Source of the DNA: Pseudomonas taetrolens
GTDB lineage: Bacteria; Pseudomonadota; Gammaproteobacteria; Pseudomonadales; Pseudomonadaceae
Assembly (NCBI RefSeq): GCF_900475285.1
Contig: NZ_LS483370.1
Coordinates: 1,378,001 to 1,442,000, forward strand
Direction of reading: 5' to 3'
Length of the DNA stretch: 64,000 nt
Shown here: one piece after another, positions 45,878 to 53,285 of the stretch
Layout: every line of letters begins with the position of its first letter
How positions within the stretch are numbered: position 1 is the stretch's first letter
Made by a program: the position numbers and the translations under genes
The notes under the pieces: model-generated
The model's input: the letters and a program-made list of their open reading frames with translations, nothing else
The model's database searches: none
Told to the model about the DNA's origin: nothing

Positions 45878-46639
45878 CTATTGGAGAGAGTGCAGGCGGG
45901 CTTTCAATGCGTTGTGCAGCAAGCCGCGGTCTTCCCCGGCCAGAAAACTTTGAATCCCGCGCGCGCGCCACAGCGTGTTCTGTTCAGCCGTACGCGGGTT
46001 TGCGCAGAACGGGATTGTGGCGCTGAGGCAGGCATCAGCCATGTCTTGCAGCATTTGCCAGACTTGAGGATGAAGAGGGTCTGGCCCCAGGCCGAGGTCG
46101 AGGGACAGGTCCAGTGCGCCTTCCATGATCATGCCGACACCCGGCAGCTTGAGGATTTCGCCAAGCGCGTCGACCCCGGCGCGGCTTTCGATCATGGGAA
46201 TAATGGGGGTTTGACGGTTGGCCAGGGCGATGTACTCGGGCAAGGGCAGGCGCCCGAATCCGGTAATGCGGCCGCCGGTGATTCCGCGTTTTCCCAAGGG
46301 AGGAAAGAAGGCTGCTTCGATGGCGCGTTGAACTTGCGCAGCACTTTCGGTGCGTGACAGCACGATGGCTTCGATACCGGCATCCAGTGCGCGGCCGATC
46401 AGCTTTTCATCCACTTGAGGGATACGCAGCCAAGGCGAAATGCCTGCGGCCTCACAGGCACGGACACAATGCATGAGGTCTTCTTCAGAACGCAGCAAGT
46501 GCTCAAGGTCGAGAATGACGAAATCGTAGCCCGCAAACGCGAGCATTTCGCACAGCATCGGCGAAGGCAGAGAGTTGAGCAGGCCGTAGACGTTGTCCCC
46601 TTTTTGTAGCCGGGAAAACACCGGAGAGGTTCGTATCAC
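45878..46639 (-). CDS. HpcH/HpaI aldolase family, SbnG-like probable citrate synthase
   Basis: 253-residue TIM-barrel class II aldolase relative. The metal-binding pair falls at Glu151 (IPMIESRAG) and Asp177 (GALDLSLD), with Arg72 in WLRIPQ. These agree in kind and number with the residues I recall for SbnG, the citrate synthase of staphyloferrin B synthesis. Citrate is a building block of vibrioferrin, so it probably makes citrate from oxaloacetate and acetyl-CoA. GTG start; first gene of the operon, 26 bases before the receptor, behind the Fur box. Confidence 0.8.
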   Translation of the reverse strand: MIRTSPVFSRLQKGDNVYGLLNSLPSPMLCEMLAFAGYDFVILDLEHLLRSEEDLMHCVRACEAAGISPWLRIPQVDEKLIGRALDAGIEAIVLSRTESAAQVQRAIEAAFFPPLGKRGITGGRITGFGRLPLPEYIALANRQTPIIPMIESRAGVDALGEILKLPGVGMIMEGALDLSLDLGLGPDPLHPQVWQMLQDMADACLSATIPFCANPRTAEQNTLWRARGIQSFLAGEDRGLLHNALKARLHSLQ

Positions 46640-46667
46640 TGACGCATATCCTTCAGAATGAATGCGC

Positions 46668-46686
46668 GTTAATAGTAATCATTTGC
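46668..46686. promoter_or_regulatory. Fur-box-like sequence
   Basis: GTTAATAGTAATCATTTGC matches 14 of 19 positions of the classic consensus, including an unbroken TAATCATT. It lies 29 bases upstream of the aldolase GTG, the only such site I see for the whole siderophore operon. Confidence 0.65.
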
Positions 46687-46917
46687 AATCGTATGTAAAT
46701 ATTTTTTATCGGAGATGGGTGAATTCGTGATGGTCTTCATAAAAATATCCTCATGGGCGCATTACTGCTGAGCACTGGGCCTGAAGTCAGTCGCTATCAG
46801 CTAAAGCACTGCGTTGCTGCTCGGCCTGGGTCGTGAAAAAAACCGACCTGGATGCAAGGCGTTCTATGCTGCTTAGGCTCAGAGTCGTTTCGACTCGCAT
46901 CGGGACAGGGAGGTCTT

Positions 46918-47592
46918 ATGATTTCTGATTGGGAAATGTGTCTGCGTTTATTGTTGGCGGTGGTGCTGGGCAGCTTGGTCGGGTTTCAGCGCGAACACCT
47001 GTTTTGGACGGCTGGCCTGCGCACGCACATGCTGGTGGCAACCGGGTCATGCCTGTTCATGATGGTCTCGGCTTTCGGCTTCCAGCAGGCGTTGACCCAG
47101 ACCGGTACTCAGTTGGACCCTTCTCGTATTGCGGCCCAGGTTGTCACCGGCATTGGCTTTCTGGGCGCCGGTTCGATTCTTCTGCGCGGTGAAGTGATCA
47201 AGGGGCTGACCACAGCTGCCAGTCTGTGGGCGGTCGCAGCGATAGGGTTAGCCGTCGGTGGTGGGCTTTATGTGCTGGGTACTGTGGCCACGCTCATTAT
47301 CCTGACGATCCTGGTCGCGATAGGCCCTCTGGAAAAGAAGTACCGGGACTACATGAAAGTGCATGTCATCAAGCTGGTGGCCCCGGCCGGCTCGTTGTCC
47401 CTGATGCATCTGAAACAGATTTTAGGTGAGCGCGCGGGCTGTATCAGGCAGGTCATTGTCGAGCAGGGCGTAGAGAAGGATTTCGAAGATGTCACTATCG
47501 AGTTTCGAAACGCCACCCGGCCTCAGGCTGAAGCGATGCTGCAGATACTCTTGAACATGGAGGGCGTCCGGGAAGCGCCCCATTCGGATTGA
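46918..47592 (+). CDS. MgtC/SapB-family membrane protein
   Basis: 224 residues. Four or five helices in the N-terminal 140 residues with the family motifs LGSLVGFQREH, GLRTHMLVATGS, RIAAQVVTGIGFLGAGSI and GLTTAASLWAVAAIG, then a C-terminal ACT-like domain. Relatives affect magnesium-limited growth and F-ATPase. ATG 46918 follows GGGAGG by five bases. The 278-base gap before it holds the Fur box and a small GAGTCG-CGACTC hairpin (about 46881-46895). Confidence 0.88.
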   Translation: MISDWEMCLRLLLAVVLGSLVGFQREHLFWTAGLRTHMLVATGSCLFMMVSAFGFQQALTQTGTQLDPSRIAAQVVTGIGFLGAGSILLRGEVIKGLTTAASLWAVAAIGLAVGGGLYVLGTVATLIILTILVAIGPLEKKYRDYMKVHVIKLVAPAGSLSLMHLKQILGERAGCIRQVIVEQGVEKDFEDVTIEFRNATRPQAEAMLQILLNMEGVREAPHSD

Positions 47593-47713
47593 TCCGCGGC
47601 GAGGTCAGGTTGTCGTGAGTGGTGTATTGCCTGCAGACCTGGATGCTCAATTTGCGGGGCAATCGCCATCAGGCAGTTGCCCTATGGGCGCGCAGGCATG
47701 TCGGTGGTGATTG

Positions 47714-48439
47714 CTAGCCGTGCAAGGCGGACGGGCGGCGACCTTCAATCATCGCATTGATGAACGACTCGGTAATGACTTGTGGCCGGGTTATCGCGCT
47801 TCCCACCACGACTATGTCAGCTCCTAACTGGAGCACCCGGCAAGCGTGTTCAGGGCTACCGACTCCTCCTTCAGCAACCAGCGGGCACTGGGAAACGACC
47901 TGGCGTATGGCTGTAAAATGTGCGAAATCATCCTGATACAGTCGTTTTCCGGCCGTATTTGGCGTGGCGCCGTAGGCGGCTGTGGAGATGCAATCAAACT
48001 TCAGGGATTGTACGTAAATGGCTTCTTCGACAGTTGCGATTTCGGCCATCAGTAACAGGTCTGGAAACTGCGAGCGTATGGCTTCGATAAAGCCCTCGAG
48101 TGACTCCCCGTTGGGGCGCCTGCGATCAGTAGCATCCAGCCCGATCATGTCCGGTGCTTCCCTCGCCAGCGTTGCGATTTCTAACAGGGTAGGGGTCAGC
48201 GTGATATCTGATTGCGGGTAACGAGCGGTCAAGACTCCAATGACAGGTAAGGATATGCAGTTTTTTATCGCGGCAATATCGGATACTCCATTCGCAATGA
48301 TACCTGCTGCGCCAGCCTCGGCCGCAGCTAATGCCATGGCGCTCATGTGAAGGGAGCCATGTAAAGGCTCATGTTCCAGTGCCTGACACGAAACAACCAG
48401 CCCTCCCATAACACTATCAAGCATTGATTTTCTGAACAT
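47714..48439 (-). CDS. NanE-like N-acylmannosamine-6-phosphate epimerase
   Basis: 241-residue TIM-barrel protein with NanE features: GGLVVSCQALEHEPLH, MIGLDATDRRRP (catalytic Asp region), LLMAEIATVEEA and PLVAEGGVGSPE near the phosphate site, ending ADIVVVGSAITRP. NanE converts ManNAc-6-P to GlcNAc-6-P. No nanA, nanK or transporter lies nearby, so sialic acid use is doubtful; it may have been recruited for a product made by the divergent operon at 48761. Confidence 0.75.
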   Translation of the reverse strand: MFRKSMLDSVMGGLVVSCQALEHEPLHGSLHMSAMALAAAEAGAAGIIANGVSDIAAIKNCISLPVIGVLTARYPQSDITLTPTLLEIATLAREAPDMIGLDATDRRRPNGESLEGFIEAIRSQFPDLLLMAEIATVEEAIYVQSLKFDCISTAAYGATPNTAGKRLYQDDFAHFTAIRQVVSQCPLVAEGGVGSPEHACRVLQLGADIVVVGSAITRPQVITESFINAMIEGRRPSALHG

Positions 48440-48760
48440 CGAGTTACCTCCCTGGACCGTCGCTGCCTTATAAATATTGAATCTCCCCCGCGCTAAGAAG
48501 GGCTCAGAGGACCCTAGCGCATCTGATGATATCGCTTAGATTGAATGGAAATTAAAAATATACCGTACGTTAGTTTATATGCCGCTTGCAGGGGGCAGGA
48601 TTAAATTGTGTAAAACACGGAAGCGTTATCTCTGTTTGATATTTGCGAAGACTAAAGTATTAATCTACAGTTTTTTTTCGGTCCTGACGCCAGTGCGTCG
48701 GTCGCGAATATTTCACGGCTCAATTGTACTCATTCACGCATTATCAGGGATGAATTATCG
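48440..48760. promoter_or_regulatory. A/T-rich divergent promoter region
   Basis: 321 bases between the NanE-like gene and the methyltransferase gene. Clearly more A/T-rich than the core genes. A 61-codon frame at 48579-48764 ends over the methyltransferase start but has no ribosome site and looks non-coding. No operator was identified. Confidence 0.4.
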
Positions 48761-49501
48761 ATGACCAGTCAATTTGATGAGCTGGCAGCACTTTATGAAA
48801 ATATGGCTGAATGGCCGTTCAGAAAGTACTGTGAAATTCCTTCTGTTTTTGACGCCCTTGGTGACGTCTCAGGGCTGGATATTTTTGACTTCGGCTGCGG
48901 CAACGGGCTGTATTCACGAATGCTGAAAAAACAAGGGGCGCACAGGGTTGTTGGTTACGATCAATCAATGGGCATGCTTGATTATGCAAGGCGTCGGGAG
49001 GAAAAAGAGCAACTGGGTATTGAATTTACGACGGCGATCAATTCGGACTTGTTGAATAAATTTGATGTGGTTGTTGCTATCTATGTGCTTCCGTACGCGG
49101 GGGATGTTTCTACGCTCGATGCCATGTGTGCAAGCATGGCATCGTTGCTTAAACCGGGCGGAAGGCTCATCACGCTGCCTATCCACCCTGATTATTGTCC
49201 CCGTCCTGATTACTATGAAACCTATGGTTTGCGACTTATTCCGGCAGGCGATGACAATGCGCGTGATGCCTCTGAAGTGACCCTGGATCTATGTCAGCCC
49301 CCTTATGATATCCAAGTGACAGCCTATTATTGGACTGCCGACGCGCTCGAGAGAGCCTTGAATCAAGCAGGCTTCAAGAGGGTGCACTGGCGAAAAAATC
49401 AGCCCACGCCAGAAGGGCTTGAACGTTTAGGCGCGCACTATTGGAAGAACTACAAAGACTCCCCCCATGCGGCCATCTTAGATTGCAGCATGGGGCACTG
49501 A
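48761..49501 (+). CDS. Class I SAM-dependent methyltransferase
   Basis: 246 residues. SAM-binding motif I IFDFGCGNGLYSRML, acidic loop VVGYDQSMGMLDYARRR and motif IV region FDVVVAIYVLPYAG; C-terminal substrate lid ending in DCSMGH. Small-molecule type. First gene of a four-gene operon, one base before the next ORF. Base composition is lower in G+C than the core genes, suggesting transfer. Confidence 0.85.
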   Translation: MTSQFDELAALYENMAEWPFRKYCEIPSVFDALGDVSGLDIFDFGCGNGLYSRMLKKQGAHRVVGYDQSMGMLDYARRREEKEQLGIEFTTAINSDLLNKFDVVVAIYVLPYAGDVSTLDAMCASMASLLKPGGRLITLPIHPDYCPRPDYYETYGLRLIPAGDDNARDASEVTLDLCQPPYDIQVTAYYWTADALERALNQAGFKRVHWRKNQPTPEGLERLGAHYWKNYKDSPHAAILDCSMGH

Positions 49502-49502
49502 A

Positions 49503-50672
49503 ATGGACGCCGTCGCTCATTCCTTTAAAAAAGGTCGTGGAAGTGATTTAACCTCTGCCGTTTCTTGCCTGGCTGCTTATGTTGATCGACATGAGTGGGA
49601 CGGTTTGATAAACGATGAGAATTTTTATAATTCATATGACTGGCTTGCAAGCCTGGAGCATGCGCAGGGCCCCGCCGATATTTTGAAAGTCTACGGGGCC
49701 TCCGGGCTCTTGGCTGGTTGCCCGCTCTGGACTGGAGACGCAGGGACCACACTGTTCACTCCTCAAGCTCTGTTCCCCAATATGTCGGAACAGTGGGGGA
49801 ACAAGTATCTCTGGGGGGGAGCCCGTCGCAGTACCCATAATGAGCTTGTCTGTACCCAGGGTGCCAGCCGCCAGGAGGCGCTTCGCCAAGTGTTTTACTC
49901 TGGCTGTACGTATGCGAGCGAGCACAACTTTTCTGGATTTCTGATCCCGTACATGCCTCTGCGTCGAGCATTGGAAATTGTCGACTGTACGCCTGAAGCT
50001 CATGTCCTCCTGCATGCAGCAGAAGCCGTGATGCCTGTACCCGCAGGAGGATTAACGGAGATGCTCGACTCCTGGCGGTCTCATGATCGTGTACGAAGCA
50101 AGGCAGAAATTGCGGCATTTGAAAAATATGAAAACAAGGTGCGGTGGCTTCCGCTGACGAGTGATTTAGATGACCGTGTGGCGACGCTCATTACCAATAA
50201 TCGAAACAAGTATGGATCGGCTCAAGATAAACAGTGGATGATTGAAAACTTAAGGGGGCAAAGAAAGTCCGGCGTCATTCACAGTGCCATTGCTGTGCTT
50301 GCCGAACGGGGGGATCAAGTGAGTGCTGTAACGGTCTTTTATAAATTTGGCGAATCCCTGCACGCACGATACTTTGGGTCCGATTACACGTTGGCTGACA
50401 ACGACTACCGCTATTTTGTACTCACCTATTATCTTTCTCTGGATTACGCGGCATTTCACGGGCTGAAAAAGTGCTGCCTCTCCACTTCTGCATTAGAGGC
50501 CAAAGCCAAGCGTGGAAGTTTGATTGAACCTTTGGCGGCGGTGGTGATTTCTGGTGAAGATACGTTTAATCGAGATGCTGTGCGCCAGCATAATTACCGC
50601 TTTGCCCAAGACTATAAAACGCGATTCAAATCGAGTTTAAGCGCGGACTGGCGTCTTTTAACGCATTTGTAA
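49503..50672 (+). CDS. FemAB/GNAT-like (BioF2-like) acyl- or aminoacyl-transferase
   Basis: 389 residues resembling the peptidogalycan/BioF2-like GNAT group: an N-terminal half with YNSYDWLASLEHAQG and KYLWGGARRSTHNEL, the transferase core WRSHDRVRSKAEIAAFEKYE, and a C-terminal GNAT half with HSAIAVLAERGDQVSAVTVF and LHARYFGSDYTLADNDYRYF. Members use acyl-CoA or aminoacyl-tRNA; the donor here is unknown. Second gene of the operon, tightly packed. Confidence 0.6.
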   Translation: MDAVAHSFKKGRGSDLTSAVSCLAAYVDRHEWDGLINDENFYNSYDWLASLEHAQGPADILKVYGASGLLAGCPLWTGDAGTTLFTPQALFPNMSEQWGNKYLWGGARRSTHNELVCTQGASRQEALRQVFYSGCTYASEHNFSGFLIPYMPLRRALEIVDCTPEAHVLLHAAEAVMPVPAGGLTEMLDSWRSHDRVRSKAEIAAFEKYENKVRWLPLTSDLDDRVATLITNNRNKYGSAQDKQWMIENLRGQRKSGVIHSAIAVLAERGDQVSAVTVFYKFGESLHARYFGSDYTLADNDYRYFVLTYYLSLDYAAFHGLKKCCLSTSALEAKAKRGSLIEPLAAVVISGEDTFNRDAVRQHNYRFAQDYKTRFKSSLSADWRLLTHL

Positions 50673-50683
50673 AGGAGATTCAT

Positions 50684-51028
50684 ATGTTGCACCTCATCTA
50701 TTTGCTTCGTCCTAGTGCAAAAGCCAGATCCCGACATGCCGAGTTTTGGGAGTGGGTTCGGGAGCGGGAAGCTTGGTTTTATGATGGCCTGGACATGGCG
50801 TCTAATCCCCGGTGGTATGTGCAAACCATTGCCCCCCATGTTCATTCCGTTGAACACTGGATATCGTTTGCTGATGAAGCAGCATGGGGGGCTTATCGTA
50901 AAGCTGTTTCGGCACGCTCCCATATCGAAAGCTGGGAAAAGAAACGGGTTGAGCAAGATGAGTGGTGGGAAATTCTGGACGCCCGTTTAGTGAACGATGC
51001 TCCCGTTCCAAGAAGGAACACCCCATGA
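50684..51028 (+). CDS. Small dimeric alpha-beta barrel-like protein
   Basis: 114 residues, Trp-rich. The strand-helix-strand pattern (MLHLIYLLRPSAKARSRHAE, RWYVQTIAPHVHSVEHWISF, DEAAWGAYRKAVSARSHIES) suggests a NIPSNAP or ABM-type dimeric barrel; such proteins are monooxygenases, cyclases or accessory factors. AAAGGAG lies seven bases before the ATG. Third gene of the operon; its stop overlaps the next start as ATGA. Function not recognised. Confidence 0.6.
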   Translation: MLHLIYLLRPSAKARSRHAEFWEWVREREAWFYDGLDMASNPRWYVQTIAPHVHSVEHWISFADEAAWGAYRKAVSARSHIESWEKKRVEQDEWWEILDARLVNDAPVPRRNTP

Positions 51029-51546
51029 CACTTTCCTTGGAAGAGAGATGCCTAAGACTGTTGAATACCACTCGCTTTGTCACATTGGCGACGGTGTCGG
51101 CAGACGGTGAGGCGTGGGCATCCACCGTCAACTATGTTTATCGAAGTGAAACGCAAACACTGTTGTGGTACTCGATGTCGGATGCCCGGCACTCACGTAA
51201 CATTGAACAAGTATCAGTGCTCTCAGGCTCTTTATTCAGGACGGATTTAGGTGCTGAGGCCCCGCCGGTCGGGCTTGATGGCATACAGTTCTGCGGCACT
51301 GCTCGTTCAGTACCGGACGACGAGGTTCAATCGGCTCACGAAAGCTATTACCGGATAAATTTCCCCGATGAGCGTATCAGGGCGCAATGGGTGCTTCCGC
51401 TCGCTGAATTCAAGCAATCAGAAAAGCGCAGTTTTTACGAACTGACGATTGAGCAGCTTTGGCTATTGGATTTGGATCGCTGGTCTTATGATAAAAATGA
51501 CCAGCGTATCGAGGTTGTGCTCCCGTTTGAGGGCGCTCGTTTGTGA
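51025..51546 (+). CDS. PPOX-type FMN-binding flavoprotein
   Basis: 173 residues with the split-barrel pyridoxamine-phosphate-oxidase fold: RFVTLATVSADGEAWASTVN at the start, LLWYSMSDARHSRNIEQ (FMN phosphate region) and a C-terminal FYELTIEQLWLLDLDRWSYD strand. Likely binds FMN or F420-like flavin and reduces or oxidises a small molecule. ATG 51025 overlaps the previous stop; AGAAGGA precedes it. Last gene of the operon. Confidence 0.8.
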   Translation: MTLSLEERCLRLLNTTRFVTLATVSADGEAWASTVNYVYRSETQTLLWYSMSDARHSRNIEQVSVLSGSLFRTDLGAEAPPVGLDGIQFCGTARSVPDDEVQSAHESYYRINFPDERIRAQWVLPLAEFKQSEKRSFYELTIEQLWLLDLDRWSYDKNDQRIEVVLPFEGARL

Positions 51547-51644
51547 TCTGAATAAAATGGCAGGCTCCGGTTTTTCTTCGTTGGTCGTCATGCGCCAACA
51601 TGCGTGACTCTGCGCCGATATTGTCCCGTGAGCCTACCCTCGAG

Positions 51645-52436
51645 TCAGGTAATTACCGGGTAGTCATCCACGCTGTCAGGCCATGGGCTCAGTACTTCAA
51701 AGCCGGTGTCCGTGACCGCCACCATGTGTTCCCACTGGGCTGACAATGACAAATCCTTGGTGACCACGGTCCACTGGTCGGCAAGGGTTTTTACATGACG
51801 CTTGCCGGCGTTGAGCATGGGTTCGATGGTGAAAATCATCCCGGTCTTGAGCTTCATGCCTTGGCCGGGGTAGCCGTAATGCAGGACTTGCGGCTCGTCG
51901 TGGTACACCTTGCCGATGCCGTGGCCGCAATATTCACGCACCACACTGAATCCCTGTTTCTCTGCCACCGATTGAATGGCATGCCCGATGTCGCCCAGTG
52001 TTGCGCCGGGTCGGACCACGCGGATGCCGGCGCACATGGCGTCGTAGGTGGTCTTGACCAGATGCCGGGCTTGCGGATCGGGCTCCCCCACGAAGTACAT
52101 GCGGCTGGTATCGCCGTACCATCCATCCTTGATCACGGCGATATCGATATTCACGATATCGCCATCATTCAGCACGCGATTCGACGGAATGCCGTGGCAC
52201 ACCACCTCGTTGACCGACGCACAAACGGTTTTCGGAAAGCCGTGATAGCCCACATTGCCGGGGATGGCCTTCTGTACATTCACGATGTAGTCATGGCAGA
52301 TCTGATCCAGCTGGTCGGTGGTCACACCTGCCTTCACGTGTTGGCCGATCATGGCCAGGACCTCGGCAGCCAATTTGCCCGCCACTTTGGATTGGGCGAT
52401 TTGCGCCGGGCTATTGAGGGTGACGTTGGCTCTCAT
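51645..52436 (-). CDS. map: Type I methionine aminopeptidase (second copy type)
   Basis: Removes N-terminal Met from nascent proteins. 263 residues. Metal ligands occur in VNIDIAVIKDGWYGDTSRMY (two Asp), EYCGHGIGKVYHDEP (His), IFTIEPMLNAG (Glu) and the final Glu in SAQWEHMVAVT. Pseudomonas normally has its main map gene beside rpsB; this one is coupled to a ParD-like gene instead (four-base overlap), so it is probably an additional copy. Confidence 0.93.
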   Translation of the reverse strand: MRANVTLNSPAQIAQSKVAGKLAAEVLAMIGQHVKAGVTTDQLDQICHDYIVNVQKAIPGNVGYHGFPKTVCASVNEVVCHGIPSNRVLNDGDIVNIDIAVIKDGWYGDTSRMYFVGEPDPQARHLVKTTYDAMCAGIRVVRPGATLGDIGHAIQSVAEKQGFSVVREYCGHGIGKVYHDEPQVLHYGYPGQGMKLKTGMIFTIEPMLNAGKRHVKTLADQWTVVTKDLSLSAQWEHMVAVTDTGFEVLSPWPDSVDDYPVIT

Positions 52437-52693
52437 TGTTTGGCTCCGCTAGGGTTTTGGACGTTTTGGGCAACCTCGACCAGCTCGCACAGCTGCTTCA
52501 AATCGAGGTCGCCTGCCAGCTCCGCTCGTACCAGCAAGCGGCAGATCTGATTGTGATCAAGGTTGGGGTGCAGTTCGGTCAACATACCGATCCGTATCCA
52601 GTGCTCGGCCTGCGCGTTGATCGAGCGGCTCAGTGCGTTGCTGGCGACCCGCAGGTTTTCATGCAGGTGGTCTGAGATTTTCACGATGCCCAT
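52433..52693 (-). CDS. ParD-like antitoxin-family protein
   Basis: About 86 residues. The N-terminal MGIVKISDHLHENLRVASNA and SRSINAQAEHWIRIGM fit a ribbon-helix-helix of the ParD-like family; the C-terminus is acidic and helical. No toxin gene is adjacent; the partner gene is map. ATG 52693 is preferred over a TTG at 52705. Downstream overlap with map suggests co-regulation of aminopeptidase by this repressor-like protein. Confidence 0.75.
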   Translation of the reverse strand: MGIVKISDHLHENLRVASNALSRSINAQAEHWIRIGMLTELHPNLDHNQICRLLVRAELAGDLDLKQLCELVEVAQNVQNPSGAKQ

Positions 52694-52713
52694 TGAATGA
52701 CTCAATATGAAAT

Positions 52714-52730
52714 GTATATGAAACGTATAC
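52714..52730. promoter_or_regulatory. Inverted repeat upstream of the ParD-like gene
   Basis: GTATA (52714-52718) and TATAC (52726-52730) around seven bases, 21 bases before the ParD-like ATG and overlapping an A/T-rich promoter-like stretch. A possible auto-operator for the ribbon-helix-helix protein. Confidence 0.35.
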
Positions 52731-52946
52731 TATTCGATTGAGAGGCGCGTTCGCAAACTCAACGGCATCCCCATCGCAAAGAGATGTTTTTTACACTTCA
52801 CGCAACAATCCGCTGTGTTTAAGGTCTAGGTTCTTTGTTTCCGGGCAATGAGCCTTTATTTAGACGATCAGGGGGATGTAAGTGATATCGCGCAGAACGT
52901 TATTTTTATCAGTCTTGGCCTTGACCCGTGTCGGCGGTGCAGAGCC

Positions 52947-53225
52947 ATGAATCAGCGAATGTCATGGCGGGTTTCCAGCGTTGCTGCATGCAGTCTGCTC
53001 AGTACGTCGCCGGTCTGGGCGGCAGAGGACAGCGGTACGCTGATCGGGCAGGCGGGGCTCTGGCTTGGGTTGCAGTTCAACGCCATGCCTTACGTATTCT
53101 GGTCGGCGGGCGTGCTCCTGCTGATGGGCAGTCTCTGGGGAGGGGTGGTGGCTGTCCGGCGCCGACGTGCGCGCATTATCCTGGCGAAAAGAATCGCGTT
53201 GAACCGGCGTTTTCATTCACGCTGA
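52947..53225 (+). CDS. Small membrane protein, unknown
   Basis: From ATG 52947 about 92 residues: signal-like start (VSSVAACSLLSTSPVWAAED), an amphipathic stretch, one strong helix (YVFWSAGVLLLMGSLWGGVV) and a very basic tail (RRRRARIILAKRIALNRRFH). The frame is open from 52848 but the signal peptide argues for the later start. Not recognised; 52731-52946 shows nothing else. Confidence 0.5.
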   Translation: MNQRMSWRVSSVAACSLLSTSPVWAAEDSGTLIGQAGLWLGLQFNAMPYVFWSAGVLLLMGSLWGGVVAVRRRRARIILAKRIALNRRFHSR

Positions 53226-53240
53226 GACCCGCAGAGGGCA

Positions 53241-53268
53241 AAGCCCTTGGGCTGGCGCCCGAGGGCTT
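53241..53268. terminator. Convergent terminator-like hairpin
   Basis: AAGCCCT-T-GGGC (53241-53252) pairs with GCCC-G-AGGGCTT (53257-53268) with one mismatch, between the small membrane gene and the poxB 3' end. T-tracts are weak on both strands. Confidence 0.5.
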
Positions 53269-53285
53269 ATTTAGACGGGACGAGG

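Noticed and set aside
48579..48764. 61-codon basic frame ending in an ATGA overlap with the methyltransferase gene
   Set aside because: The overlap is tempting, but there is no ribosome site and the product has no coherent features; treated as promoter region.
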